Positions 50,735 through 60,245 are shown, counted from the stretch's first letter. The stretch: DNA of 64,000 nt from Chitinophagaceae bacterium (GCA_947458275.1 CANGYR010000005.1:1-64000); one strand, 5' to 3'. Translations and numbers: made by a program. Notes: generated by a model from the sequence alone, not told the origin.

Positions 50735-53266
50735 TTATGCCGAATTTCTGGCAGCATTTATTATCCCAAAAGAACTGCGCATAATCAGTTTTTCATAAAT
50801 CTCCGCCTCCTGTTTGCCGGCAAGGGCATTTCTCTTGGCGATGGCATATTGCTGAATGGTTGTCAGTGGCATCACGATGCGCTCTCTCATCTCAATGGAA
50901 ATTCTTTCTACCGGATAATCCTGCATCAGCTCTTTTTTGCCGCTCAGCTTCAAAATATATTTCCTCGTCAACTCATACTCATCATAAATCATGTTCCATA
51001 TTTCTCCGTATCTGGGATGCCCTGCTAAATGCTGAGTAAGCGGGAAGAAAGTTTTTTTCATCGCCATTTCGCAGTTGTCTAATAATGTTTTCAAAAACAG
51101 CGACTGTCGGTATAATTTTTTTGCCTTCTTGAATTTTCCTGCTTTATCAATTGCCTGCAATGCAGTTCCCAGTCCGTAATAACCTGTAACATTTTGTTTG
51201 ATCTGACTCCAGGCGCCAACATAGGGAATGGCTCTGAGATCTTTGAGTTGCAGTTTTTCAGCCGATTTTCTTTTGGTTGGCCTGCTGGCAATATTGGTCT
51301 CGCTGTAATATTTCAGCGGACTGGTATCTATCAGATACTCCATAAAATGAGGATGCTCTTTCAGTTTGTTGTACGCATCAAAACTTATTTGCGATAATTC
51401 AACGAACAGCGCCTCCTCTTCTTCCGACAACGTGATTTTAGAAGAAGAAAACAGGTCGTTGCTGATGCCCGCGTTGAGCAGCTGTTCAATGTTAAACTGA
51501 GCTGCGTCCTGCGTACCGAAGTTTGAACTGACGGTCTGGCCCTGTACCGTGAGCTGAATTTCTTTATTGGAAATATTTTTGCCCATCGAAGCGTAGAACT
51601 TGTGCGTCTTTCCACCTCCGCGTGCCGGAGGGCCGCCGCGTCCGTCAAAGAAAACCACATCTACTCCGTTTTGCTGTGAGATGCGGGATAAATCTTCCTT
51701 TGCTTTATAGATAGCCCAGTTGGCCATCAGATAACCGCCATCTTTTGTGCCGTCGCTGAAACCGAGCATGATTGTCTGACGATTGTTTCTTCTGCTAAGA
51801 TGCTTGCGGTAAACTTTATTATCGTAGAGCTCCTGTAAAATAGCTCCGGCCTGTTGCAAGTCATCTACTGTTTCAAACAACGGAACAATATCTACAGCCA
51901 ACTTATCTTCTTTCCATCCGCATAGCATGAAAAGCTGAAACACTTCCATGACGTTCGTTGCGGACGAACACTGGCTGATGATGTAGCGTTGACAACCTTC
52001 CTCACCGTTATTTTTCTGAATTGTTTTCACAGACTTGATGGTTTCAAGTGTATCATTCACCAGCTCTTCCGAAACAGATGAATCGGCAGAAAAATTGAAC
52101 TGCGGGAGATGGGGATAGTTTTTAATTTTTTGTTGGGCCGCAACGGCAGCGAGGACTTTGCCATGCACAGTGCTTTCCTGACGAATATCAAGTGATGCAA
52201 AATACAGTCCGAAAATTTGTACGCGATTGATCAACTGATCTACAAGATGTAAAAACAATCCGTTGTGTTGCTGAATAATGATGTCGCGAATTTCTGTGAG
52301 TGTAGTAATTATTTCCTCTTTGGTAAGCTTTGTTGTCTGACCGGGAATGAAAATGTTGTTATACAATTCATTTTCCAGATTTGTGAGCAATGGTTCTATA
52401 CCATCAAATGTCAGCCTGCGTTTGAGAGAGCGCACATCCATATAATAACACTTGATGATGGCGCCTCTTAGTGCCGAAGAAACTTTTAAAGTGGTATCGG
52501 CTAATACAAAAGGATTGCCATCTCTGTCGCCCCCGGGCCAGAACCCCATTTGAACAAGGGGTTTGTTGAATTCCACGCCCAGCTGCAATTGATTTTTTAT
52601 GGCAGTATAAATTTTTCCGGCAGATCTGTAAAAAACATTTTCAAGATACCATACCAGACTCATGGCTTCATCGTAAGGAGTTGGTTTTTGTTTTTTAAAG
52701 AAGGGTGTTTTTCCTAACTGCTGCAGATGCGAATTAATTTGTCCTGAATTATTATCCGACAATGCATTAGCAAGATCGTTGATAATGCCGAGAACTGTAC
52801 CGGGATAAAATTGCGTAGGGTGAGCTGTCAGCACCAATCGAACAGAATAGTCATTAATTTTTTTCAATAGCTCCTCTTTTTTGCCGGAAAGTTCTGAGTC
52901 TAGTAGGAGTTGCTTGAGCGTTCCAGCGCCCTGCATATCGTTGATTTTGGAGAAAGCCGCATCTTCCAGTGCATCGAAGAGCACCACTTGTCTTTCTATA
53001 TATTGAACAAAACGAAACAGCAAATCCTGTTTATCCTGTTCTTTTTTCAGATTGGTATGAGAAGAAAAAAAATGATCAATAATTTCAGCGGGGCTCTCCT
53101 TGTTTTCATACCCGTCTGCGCAATTGTTTTGAAGCAGGGATAACAAGATACCCGTACGCTCGATTCTGTAAAAGGGCAGCGAGGTAAATAAGCTGTTGTA
53201 CAATTGAAATTTCAGTCCGACTTCATTTTTAAAATGCTGCAAGCCGGCTGCCTGTGAAATCTCCAT
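50735..53266 (-). CDS. ppc: Phosphoenolpyruvate carboxylase
   Basis: 843 residues. It adds bicarbonate to PEP to give oxaloacetate. Catalytic His in VLTAHPTQFYPG; GFWPGGDRDGNPF; LGFSDGTKDGGYL; FFDGRGGPPARGGG. The C-terminus reads AARNSA where most enzymes end in QNTG or RNTG, so the last two residues of the conserved terminal tripeptide differ. A terminator or attenuator hairpin stands between it and the upstream minus-strand genes. The fatty acid ligase follows. Confidence 0.94.
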   Translation of the reverse strand: MEISQAAGLQHFKNEVGLKFQLYNSLFTSLPFYRIERTGILLSLLQNNCADGYENKESPAEIIDHFFSSHTNLKKEQDKQDLLFRFVQYIERQVVLFDALEDAAFSKINDMQGAGTLKQLLLDSELSGKKEELLKKINDYSVRLVLTAHPTQFYPGTVLGIINDLANALSDNNSGQINSHLQQLGKTPFFKKQKPTPYDEAMSLVWYLENVFYRSAGKIYTAIKNQLQLGVEFNKPLVQMGFWPGGDRDGNPFVLADTTLKVSSALRGAIIKCYYMDVRSLKRRLTFDGIEPLLTNLENELYNNIFIPGQTTKLTKEEIITTLTEIRDIIIQQHNGLFLHLVDQLINRVQIFGLYFASLDIRQESTVHGKVLAAVAAQQKIKNYPHLPQFNFSADSSVSEELVNDTLETIKSVKTIQKNNGEEGCQRYIISQCSSATNVMEVFQLFMLCGWKEDKLAVDIVPLFETVDDLQQAGAILQELYDNKVYRKHLSRRNNRQTIMLGFSDGTKDGGYLMANWAIYKAKEDLSRISQQNGVDVVFFDGRGGPPARGGGKTHKFYASMGKNISNKEIQLTVQGQTVSSNFGTQDAAQFNIEQLLNAGISNDLFSSSKITLSEEEEALFVELSQISFDAYNKLKEHPHFMEYLIDTSPLKYYSETNIASRPTKRKSAEKLQLKDLRAIPYVGAWSQIKQNVTGYYGLGTALQAIDKAGKFKKAKKLYRQSLFLKTLLDNCEMAMKKTFFPLTQHLAGHPRYGEIWNMIYDEYELTRKYILKLSGKKELMQDYPVERISIEMRERIVMPLTTIQQYAIAKRNALAGKQEAEIYEKLIMRSSFGIINAARNSA

Positions 53267-53288
53267 CTCTGTTTCTAATTTTTAATGT

Positions 53289-53322
53289 AAAAAAAATGGC
53301 CTGTCTTAATGCAAGCAGGCCA
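53289..53322 (-). terminator. Terminator upstream of ppc
   Basis: On the minus strand TGGCCTG and CAGGCCA (53316-53322 and 53297-53303) pair, and eight U follow. It ends the unit from 54242. As it lies in the ppc leader, it might also act as an attenuator. Confidence 0.75.
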
Positions 53323-53440
53323 ATCCGTTTAAAATTAATAAAAAAAAATGATTTAGGGAGGAAATGCTTTAAAAATTATGTGTTGTTTTTTACTTTAAAT
53401 AACTAATTGGGTGTTCCAGCATAATCTCTAATATATGACA

Positions 53441-53806
53441 TCAATAGCATCGATCCCAGGTCCTGTCCTGTGAATCTCTAATCTCTTGAGGACTTCCATA
53501 GCCGTCTCTGATAAAGAGAAACTTCATATTTGGCAGATGGGAATTAACGCCACTAAACTTGTAAATGATATAAGTAACAGGACCATATACCCCCTCATCG
53601 CGTAACTCCCAGGTTCCTAATGTTGTTTTTATCAAATTATCATTTGAATCATACAATTTAAACGTAGCGCTTTGATCATCATCCTGATTAAAAGTAATTA
53701 CATACTTACTGGAGTATGTATAGGAACAAAATTTAAAAGATTGAGATATGGAGGCAAAAGGCATTGCCATTAAAATAATGATCGTAAAGAAAAATTTATT
53801 GTTCAT
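53441..53806 (-). CDS. Exported small protein of unknown function
   Basis: 121 residues from the ATG at 53806, which gives a signal peptide ending FASISQ. The mature part is beta-rich (KYVITFNQDDDQSATFKLYDSND, TLGTWELRDEGVYGPVTYIIYKF) and resembles a small lipocalin-like fold, but I know no family. It follows the next gene upstream by 19 bases. Confidence 0.55.
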   Translation of the reverse strand: MNNKFFFTIIILMAMPFASISQSFKFCSYTYSSKYVITFNQDDDQSATFKLYDSNDNLIKTTLGTWELRDEGVYGPVTYIIYKFSGVNSHLPNMKFLFIRDGYGSPQEIRDSQDRTWDRCY

Positions 53807-53825
53807 GTTGATCTTTTTTAAATTA

Positions 53826-54242
53826 TTAAAGTGAGCCAATATACATTAGCGTTATGCTACCATTCGTTATACTTTTATCAACAGAATTATAGGTCCAATA
53901 TGTGTTTCCTGTCCCTTTCTTCATATTCATAGTCAAATCAGAACCACTCATTGTAAAGTCTCCTGTCATTATTCTACCAGACTTTATCCCGCCTGCTATA
54001 TCTGTAAATGCTCTGCCGGATGAGCTTCCAAATGCCATAAACACAAGTCCGTTTTTATTTAAAATATAAAACATATTCATGCCCTGGATATCAACAGGTT
54101 CGGAATATTGATAGGCCTGATATACTCCAGATACTCTGGAAAAGTTCTGAGAAAAAGCGTTTGTTGAAACAATGCTCATTGAAATAAAAAAAACAATAGA
54201 CAAAATTATCCTCTTGTTTCTTGAAATGCTTAATGGATTCAT
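53826..54242 (-). CDS. Exported small protein of unknown function
   Basis: 138 residues. The N-terminus is long and basic (NPLSISRNKR) before a hydrophobic core ending NAFSQ, a signal peptide. The mature part has alternating strands (GRIMTGDFTMSGSDLTMNMKKG, WTYNSVDKSITNGSITLMYIG), like a small barrel. No family recognised. It is the first gene of a two-gene unit with the small protein downstream. Confidence 0.55.
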   Translation of the reverse strand: MNPLSISRNKRIILSIVFFISMSIVSTNAFSQNFSRVSGVYQAYQYSEPVDIQGMNMFYILNKNGLVFMAFGSSSGRAFTDIAGGIKSGRIMTGDFTMSGSDLTMNMKKGTGNTYWTYNSVDKSITNGSITLMYIGSL

Positions 54243-54554
54243 TGTAATTTAGTTTTTAATTATTGTTGAATTGGGCTTTCGTCTACTTGGTGATTGATTC
54301 TTATTTTTTATTAAATCTATTTTATATTAAATATTTTTCGAAATTATGGGTTATTTACAGTTAAAACAAATTTTTCTTTTGCCCTTACAACAATATTTAT
54401 TGCTCCCATAAAAAATGGCCAATCTATTCTCATCATCTTCTCCCCACCTCCTTTTATCTAATTGGGTATTTATTCAATAACCGACAATTTTATCCTTGGG
54501 CTGTGGATGTTGACATAACTCCGCTTATTTTTGTGCTTCAAACAATCTCCATAT
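54243..54554. other. Intergenic region, no gene seen
   Basis: AT-rich on the left. TATTTTTG at 54526-54533 could be a -7 box for the barrel gene at 54555, but its -33 partner is not clear. Nothing else stands out. Confidence 0.4.
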
Positions 54555-55583
54555 ATGTATCGATTTCTATTGATTTGTACATCTTTTCTGTTCTCTCAGA
54601 TTTCACTTGCACAGGTAACTGACAGCACCGATGAAGAAGTGATTGACTACAGCAGCTTCGGAGATGCAGGAGGTGTTAAAAGATATGCCACTCAAAAAAT
54701 AATCAATCAAGCGCCCAATCGTATTGTAAGTATTGGATATGAATACCTAGGCGCTTTTGACATGCCCAATGTGCCGACCTATCCGGATAATTCAACCCGA
54801 CAAACATTTAATGCACAACGATTATCCGGTATGCGAGCGCAAGTGAATATTCCGATTGTTTCCAATACAAAAATTATTTGGCAGATGGGAGCCAATTATT
54901 GGATGAGTGGTGTAAATTTTAAAGCGCCATCCAATAACGATTTTATTGCCACACTTCAATCATACGGCATGCAGAGTGCAGGAATTAATACCACCATTTT
55001 TAAACCATTAAACGAAAAGAACTTTCTCATTTTCCAGGGAAGTGCTGATATAAATGGTGTGTTTAAAAACTTTAAAGACATCAATTCCAAAGCCCTGACA
55101 ATAAGTGGTACGGCAATTTATGGTTGGAAGACGTCAGATAGAAATATGTTTGGATTTGGTGTGGCAAGAACTTATCGTGCAGGACAGGTTATACATGTTC
55201 CCGTCGTCCTTTGGAATAAAACATTCAATGATCATTGGGGAATGGATTTATTGCTACCGGCAAGAGCTCATCTCCGCTATAATTTCTCCACTTCTAATAT
55301 TTTACAGCTGGGCTTTGAATTGGAAGGTAATCAGTTTTGGATGCGTACGCCCAGTCCTAATGGAGAAGTATTTATTCAGCGGGGCGAGTTAAAACCCAGA
55401 ATCATGTGGGATAAAAAAATCACCGGATTCATTTGGCTGAATGTTCAGACTGGACTTCGTTACAACTGGCGTTTTGATGTGATGAATCAGTATAATTCAC
55501 GTAAAGAAGACCTGTTGTTTTTTAACAGCAAACTTACCAATCCGCTGTATTTCAATATCAGCCTGAATTTCGTAAGTCCTTAA
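54555..55583 (+). CDS. Predicted outer-membrane protein, DUF6268-like
   Basis: 342 residues from the ATG at 54555 (the longer frame starts at a TTG inside the presumed promoter). Signal peptide ends ISLAQ. Then about 60 residues of acidic linker and a set of alternating amphipathic strands (IIWQMGANYWMSGVNF, NMFGFGVARTYRAG, LRYNFSTSNILQLGFELEG). It ends NISLNFVSP. The layout fits a DUF6268-type barrel. Function unknown. Confidence 0.65.
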   Translation: MYRFLLICTSFLFSQISLAQVTDSTDEEVIDYSSFGDAGGVKRYATQKIINQAPNRIVSIGYEYLGAFDMPNVPTYPDNSTRQTFNAQRLSGMRAQVNIPIVSNTKIIWQMGANYWMSGVNFKAPSNNDFIATLQSYGMQSAGINTTIFKPLNEKNFLIFQGSADINGVFKNFKDINSKALTISGTAIYGWKTSDRNMFGFGVARTYRAGQVIHVPVVLWNKTFNDHWGMDLLLPARAHLRYNFSTSNILQLGFELEGNQFWMRTPSPNGEVFIQRGELKPRIMWDKKITGFIWLNVQTGLRYNWRFDVMNQYNSRKEDLLFFNSKLTNPLYFNISLNFVSP

Positions 55584-55645
55584 AAATAAGATTACAAATA
55601 AAAATTTCCGGTAAGAAAATGTGAGTGCGACTTGAATGATACTTT

Positions 55646-56098
55646 TTATTTGGCCACCTGCCTGGTCCATACATCAGTACGGCCAATCAATGAAATGCCG
55701 ATATAGCCACGCACATCAAGCGTGTTTTTATCTTTTAATTTCATCGTGCAATTGTAGGTATTCCCGTTTTTAGGATCATAAATACTTCCTTCTTCCCAGA
55801 TGTTTTCTCCTTTATAAACAAAGCCCCAGGTATTAGTCAATCCCAAAAGAGGACGACTCCGAACTTTTTCATCAGGATGATTTTTATCCAACTTAGGCTT
55901 CCCTGTTTCCGGATCATTAGGTTCTTTCAGCCAAACAATTTTACCCTGATACTTTTCGCCGTTACGTATTATTTTAATCATACCTGTTCCTTCTCCATTT
56001 TTCCAAACGCCCACAATGGCATCACTTTCTGTTTGAGCATGACTAAATGGGCAAAGAGAAAAAAGAAATAAAAGCGAGAGAACAATAGATTTTTGCAT
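55646..56098 (-). CDS. DUF2147 family exported protein
   Basis: 150 residues with a signal peptide ending PFSHAQ. The family core is clear: AIVGVWKNGEGTGMIKI, YQGKIVWLKEPND, SRPLLGL, and IYDPKNGNTYNCTMKL with VRGYIGISLIGRTDVW. DUF2147 proteins are periplasmic and of unknown role, with a small calycin-like barrel. Confidence 0.9.
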   Translation of the reverse strand: MQKSIVLSLLFLFSLCPFSHAQTESDAIVGVWKNGEGTGMIKIIRNGEKYQGKIVWLKEPNDPETGKPKLDKNHPDEKVRSRPLLGLTNTWGFVYKGENIWEEGSIYDPKNGNTYNCTMKLKDKNTLDVRGYIGISLIGRTDVWTRQVAK

Positions 56099-56238
56099 AT
56101 GCTAAAACAATTATTAGATTCTTAAAGATATTGATGAAAACCCATAAATTAAGCCATATTTTTTAATTAAACACATATTTTAATTTTACGTTCATTCAAT
56201 TTAAAATCTTTTTCCCATAATGACGGCAATTTTTGCTA

Positions 56239-57033
56239 CTAAGCCCAGTTTTGTATTATTTCAGCCATTATTATACTTTCACCTCCCAAAAGCACTCTTC
56301 CGTTTTCTATCAGTTCACACTCTATAATTCCTGTTCTTTCAGAAGTTTGAAAACCTATTAATTTATTTTTCTTGAGCTTGTCGGCCCAATATGGTGCCAG
56401 GTAGCAATGAGCTGAGCCGGTAACAGGATCTTCATTTATTCCAATAGCCGGACCAAAACATCGGGAAACAAAATCAAAATCCGGTTTTTCAGATTTGGCC
56501 GTAAATGTAAAAACTTTTTGTTGATGTGTCTTTAACAATTCAAAATCGGGATGAATGGATGTTACAGCTTCTGCATTCTCAAGCTCCACCAAACACCAAT
56601 TTTGATCAATCCCCACAAAGATTGGTTGTGCTTGGGTAAACTTAATAATAATATCATCTGCATTGCTCTGCTTAACTTGTCTTGATGGAAAGTCCATGAT
56701 GATTTTTTCTCCTGAAATTTTAGTTGTCAAAATACCGCTCCTTGTTTCAAATTCTATTGCAACCATTTTGTCCACGATTCCATTTTCGTAAAGTACCCTG
56801 GACGTTGCTAATGTTGCATGTCCGCATAAATCAACTTCTTGTTTTGGTGTAAACCATCTCAAAATAAATTCATTGTTTTTTAGCTGTAATGCAAATGCAG
56901 TCTCAGAGTAGTTAAGTTCTTTAGTAATTTTCAACATCAAACTATCGTCAATCTTTCTGTCAAGAATACACACTCCGGCTTGATTTCCTGTAAAAGGTTT
57001 ATTGGTGAAAGTATCTACTGTAAATATTCTCAT
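56239..57033 (-). CDS. PhzF family isomerase-like protein
   Basis: 264 residues. The opening is VDTFTNKPFTGNQAGVC; DLCGHATLA and NEDPVTGSAHC are the signatures of the diaminopimelate epimerase-like PhzF fold, with the catalytic Glu in YSETAFAL. Outside phenazine clusters, PhzF proteins have unknown substrates. Divergent from it is the relic of a cysteine hydrolase. Confidence 0.92.
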   Translation of the reverse strand: MRIFTVDTFTNKPFTGNQAGVCILDRKIDDSLMLKITKELNYSETAFALQLKNNEFILRWFTPKQEVDLCGHATLATSRVLYENGIVDKMVAIEFETRSGILTTKISGEKIIMDFPSRQVKQSNADDIIIKFTQAQPIFVGIDQNWCLVELENAEAVTSIHPDFELLKTHQQKVFTFTAKSEKPDFDFVSRCFGPAIGINEDPVTGSAHCYLAPYWADKLKKNKLIGFQTSERTGIIECELIENGRVLLGGESIIMAEIIQNWA

Positions 57034-57070
57034 GGCTTTGGGGTTTTCACTTAGAAACAGTTAAAACACA

Positions 57071-57267
57071 CTTGTAATTGTTGGTTTGACGACAGACCAT
57101 TGTGTTTCAACAACAACCAGAATGGTCGGAAATTTTGGTTTTGAAACATTTATAGTTTCAGACGCAACAGCAACATTAAATAAAAAGGAGTTGATGGTCC
57201 ACTTTTTTCAGCTGAATTAATTCACGAAATAGCCTTAGCAAGTTTAAATAGCGAGTTTGCAACAGTC
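57071..57267 (+). pseudogene. Frameshifted 3' relic of a cysteine hydrolase (isochorismatase family)
   Basis: Plus-strand frame from 57071 reads LVIVGLTTDHCVSTTTRM, the catalytic-Cys region of isochorismatase-like hydrolases, then ETFIVSDATATLNKK. At about 57186-57190 one base appears lost. The next frame continues as GVDGPLFSAELIHE and ALASLNSEFATV, the usual end of the family. The 5' half is missing, because the sequence runs directly into the PhzF gene. It is too short for the standard gene list. Confidence 0.82.
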
Positions 57268-57278
57268 TGCTACCAAAC

Positions 57279-58985
57279 TCAGTGCTTTACCAATTTGCTC
57301 CGGTAAGCAATACGACCATCATTCCTATTCAGCACTTCCACCCAGTAGATGCCAGCGGTAAGTCCATCCAGCTTCAATGCGGTAATGGGTTGTGTTGTAT
57401 TCTGACGAATTACGGTAGCACCCACGCTGTTCAAAACGCGGATCTGCATAACGCCCCGCACCTCAGGCACACGAAGGTTGATAAATTCTCTTGCCGGGTT
57501 GGGGTACAGCATGGGAGCGCCTGATGCCAAGGCCGGACGGGAAGCGGTGCCGGTAGATACACGCAGGGTGTAACATGCGCTTGCATTGAACGTATTTATG
57601 TCGATGGCATAAACCAGTGCATAATACACCGTGTTGGAGGTGACGGTAGCATTGATGGTTTCGGTAAGTGTTGCTGTTCGAGTGGAAGTGGCAATCGTAT
57701 AACCCAAACTATTCACCAGATTGACTTTATAATTGGCCGGCAAATTGGTCAGTGCCATCGTGATAGTTCCTCCGGTTGTGACGGTGAACTTGTAATAATC
57801 CCTGTCGTTTGACGTCTCAATCCTGCCGTTGACATCTGTATTGAAAGGAATACTCATGGGACCGGGGAAATAAATTGTGGTTTGATAGTCGTCATTCCAT
57901 GGGGTATCGTAGGCGCTGGCGCAGGAGGGCAGTGTAGTGCCGGAAGTCGTGAAACTTGAAGTCGACCCATATCCGACACCCGCTGCATTGACGGCAAAAG
58001 CACGGACATGGTATGTGGTATTAACACTCAAACCGACAAGGTTGGCGGTAAAGGCACCCGTTCCGCCGGAGGCATCAATTATTTTTCCGCCTCCGGAAAT
58101 ACTGTTTGTATCCGTTATCGCGGAAGTGCTGTAGACGAGACCCCTCCTGGTTACGGAAGCGCCACCTTCTGAGGTAACATTTCCACCTGCCAAAGCGCTT
58201 GAGGAAGTTATTGAAGTTACTGAGGCGGTGGTGACAGCAGGGGAAAGCGATTGTGGCAATATCGACGACCAGGAAGTGCCGACCCGGATACCATCTACGA
58301 TAACGGATGGGGATGTGTTTTTAGCTCCCTGTCTCAAGCCAACCGCATTAACGGCATTTGTTCCGGCGGTGGTTGTATTGCGGACTAGCGGTGTTCCGGC
58401 TGCAATCTCTGTAGCAGGTATCCCTGTGGGGATAACCCAAAGTGACACAGGATCATTTGCGGCGCCGGTGGCAATCGTGTACTTTACAACAAGAAGATAC
58501 GTGGTGTTCCTGGAAAAGTTTGTTGTGCCGTAGGAAACTGTTGAGGAATTTGTTATCCCAAAATTCACATTTCCGCTCACTACCCGGGCAGCTACATTTG
58601 CTGAAAATGCCGTCCAGTTTGCGCCGCCACCGCTTCCGGTATGAAAAAAAATATCGCCGGATTTTGCCGTGGACAACTCATTGACGTTTACCAACAGGGA
58701 AAAGTAAACAGATTGACCGTTTGTACTTTGGGAACTAAAGGTCCGGTTGACATCTTCTCCGGATGCATTACCGATTCGTGCAGCGTTTCCAACTCCACTA
58801 CCCTCATAGCCTGCAAAAGACAAACCAGTGGTGGTAGAAATCGGGTTTACGCCTCGGCTGCTGTGCGCGGTGTAACCATTCGCTGTCAATGCGCCGGTAA
58901 AATTGAAGTTATCTGCAAACAATGGTGCCTGGCCTTTCACAAGGGAACAAATAAACAATAAAATAAAAGAGGCTTTCAATTTCAT
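57279..58985 (-). CDS. T9SS-secreted repeat-domain protein
   Basis: 568 residues from the ATG at 58985, which gives a clear signal peptide (KLKASFILLFICSLVKGQA); the upstream ATG at 59045 would bury it. An N-terminal beta-sandwich-like domain (about 20-240) resembles laminin-G or LamG-like folds. One repeat of the SSALAGGNVTSEGGASVTRRGLVYS type follows, then a pre-peptidase-like domain (about 370-480, with NDRDYYKFTVTTGGTITMAL), and a type A T9SS sorting domain starting MLYPNPAREFINL. It would be exported through the outer membrane. Confidence 0.85.
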   Translation of the reverse strand: MKLKASFILLFICSLVKGQAPLFADNFNFTGALTANGYTAHSSRGVNPISTTTGLSFAGYEGSGVGNAARIGNASGEDVNRTFSSQSTNGQSVYFSLLVNVNELSTAKSGDIFFHTGSGGGANWTAFSANVAARVVSGNVNFGITNSSTVSYGTTNFSRNTTYLLVVKYTIATGAANDPVSLWVIPTGIPATEIAAGTPLVRNTTTAGTNAVNAVGLRQGAKNTSPSVIVDGIRVGTSWSSILPQSLSPAVTTASVTSITSSSALAGGNVTSEGGASVTRRGLVYSTSAITDTNSISGGGKIIDASGGTGAFTANLVGLSVNTTYHVRAFAVNAAGVGYGSTSSFTTSGTTLPSCASAYDTPWNDDYQTTIYFPGPMSIPFNTDVNGRIETSNDRDYYKFTVTTGGTITMALTNLPANYKVNLVNSLGYTIATSTRTATLTETINATVTSNTVYYALVYAIDINTFNASACYTLRVSTGTASRPALASGAPMLYPNPAREFINLRVPEVRGVMQIRVLNSVGATVIRQNTTQPITALKLDGLTAGIYWVEVLNRNDGRIAYRSKLVKH

Positions 58986-59213
58986 CGATAACAGGTTGGA
59001 GAATAAGTGAAAGCTGTTTGATATTGCGGGATATGTTTTTCTCATAATTTAAAATTATGATGCGAAGATAAGACACAACAGTTGAAAAAAATAAAACATC
59101 CATTTAAACGAGGAGTAGGCTCAAGTCTCCTAATCTATCTCTATCCGTTCCTGTATCTTACAAGCAGATATAAAGATAAAAGGGGTATACTTGTATAGTA
59201 TAATCCTTTTTTT

Positions 59214-59390
59214 ATGAATGAGCTTAGCAATAATAAGTTCAAACAACAAGTAGACAAATATCTAATAGACGCCTGTGAAAAACAATGTGAGTTATTGAAA
59301 GAAAATCAGACAGGGCTTTTGTCGAAGTTGAGAATTATCTACAACGATGGAAATGATGAATATGAAATACAGATAATCATCCATTTGTAG
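59214..59390 (+). CDS. Small unknown protein (58 aa)
   Basis: A 58-codon frame from ATG at 59214, mostly helical (KFKQQVDKYLIDACEKQCELL) and ending in a strand-like NDEYEIQIIIHL. Two cysteines are spaced four residues apart. A TATACTTG box lies about 20 bases upstream. Its stop codon overlaps the first bases beyond and at the 3' end of tRNA-Arg on the other strand. Reality uncertain. Confidence 0.4.
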   Translation: MNELSNNKFKQQVDKYLIDACEKQCELLKENQTGLLSKLRIIYNDGNDEYEIQIIIHL

Positions 59391-59458
59391 CCTCGTCAGG
59401 AATCGAACCTGAATCTGGAGCTTCGGAAACTCTTATACTATCCATTGTACTACGAGGC
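59389..59458 (-). tRNA. tRNA-Arg (anticodon CCG)
   Basis: The acceptor arms GCCTCGT and ACGAGGC pair. The anticodon loop TTCCGAA gives CCG. The T arm is TCAGG-TTCGATT-CCTGA. The D loop is short, and the outermost anticodon-stem pair is A-C. CCA is not encoded. Confidence 0.88.
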
Positions 59459-59467
59459 CAATTCATA

Positions 59468-59550
59468 AGTTTGAAGGTTTAAGGGTTTGAGGGTTTAGAG
59501 GTTAAGACACAAGCGCCAACCCAAAACTACAAACTACAAACCACAAACTA
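59468..59550. repeat. TTTAA/AAACTAC minisatellites between tRNA-Arg and MarC gene
   Basis: Imperfect GGTTTAAG-type units lie at 59468-59505. Three to four AAACTAC units at about 59525-59550 follow. The first set matches the family at 9573 and 12600. Confidence 0.55.
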
Positions 59551-59552
59551 TT

Positions 59553-60143
59553 TCATACCAACGCCCCAATATTCGTTACAAATATCTTCACGGCGATGGC
59601 CAGCAAAATTACACCAAAAAATTTTCGTATTGCCAAAAGACCCGCAGCACCGAGCAAACGCTGAATTTTATCCAAAGAGCGCAATACAATAAAGATAAAT
59701 AAGAGGTTGGCCAGAATAGCAAGCAAAATCATCCACTCATTTTTATCATGACTTTCAAAGGTTGCTTTTAAAGACATGATGGTAGTCAGCGTACCGGAGC
59801 CGGCTATCAGTGGAAAAGCAATGGGAACAAGCGTTCCCACTTTAGGGTCTTTATCTGTTTTGAAAAACTCTACCCCTAGTACCATCTCCAACCCCACAAT
59901 GAAAATCACAATTGATCCCGCTACCGCAAACGACTTCACATCCACCCCCAATAAATTCAGCAACGGCTTTCCCATAAAAAAGAACAACACCATTAACGAA
60001 CCCGATACCACAGTAGCTTTGACCGCATTGATTCCTCCCATTCTTTCTTTGAGAGAAATCAGCAGAGGCACAGATCCCACAATATCAATTACCGCAAATA
60101 AAGTAAACACTAATGTGAAAAACTCTTTTGTGCTCCATTCCAT
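59553..60143 (-). CDS. MarC family integral membrane protein
   Basis: 196 residues, six membrane segments. The family motifs are FAVIDIVGSVPLLISLKE and PIAFPLIAGSGTLTTI. I start at the ATG at 60143 because a TATCTTTG promoter box at 60158-60165 would place the transcript start at or after the earlier ATG at 60152. MarC was once linked to drug resistance; its real role is unknown. Confidence 0.88.
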   Translation of the reverse strand: MEWSTKEFFTLVFTLFAVIDIVGSVPLLISLKERMGGINAVKATVVSGSLMVLFFFMGKPLLNLLGVDVKSFAVAGSIVIFIVGLEMVLGVEFFKTDKDPKVGTLVPIAFPLIAGSGTLTTIMSLKATFESHDKNEWMILLAILANLLFIFIVLRSLDKIQRLLGAAGLLAIRKFFGVILLAIAVKIFVTNIGALV

Positions 60144-60245
60144 AAAAAGCATTTATACAAAGATACCAATAGGCAACAGATTATCTTATGATATTATAGG
60201 GTTGCAGATTTGAATGATGGCTTATGAAGATTGCCGATTAAACCA

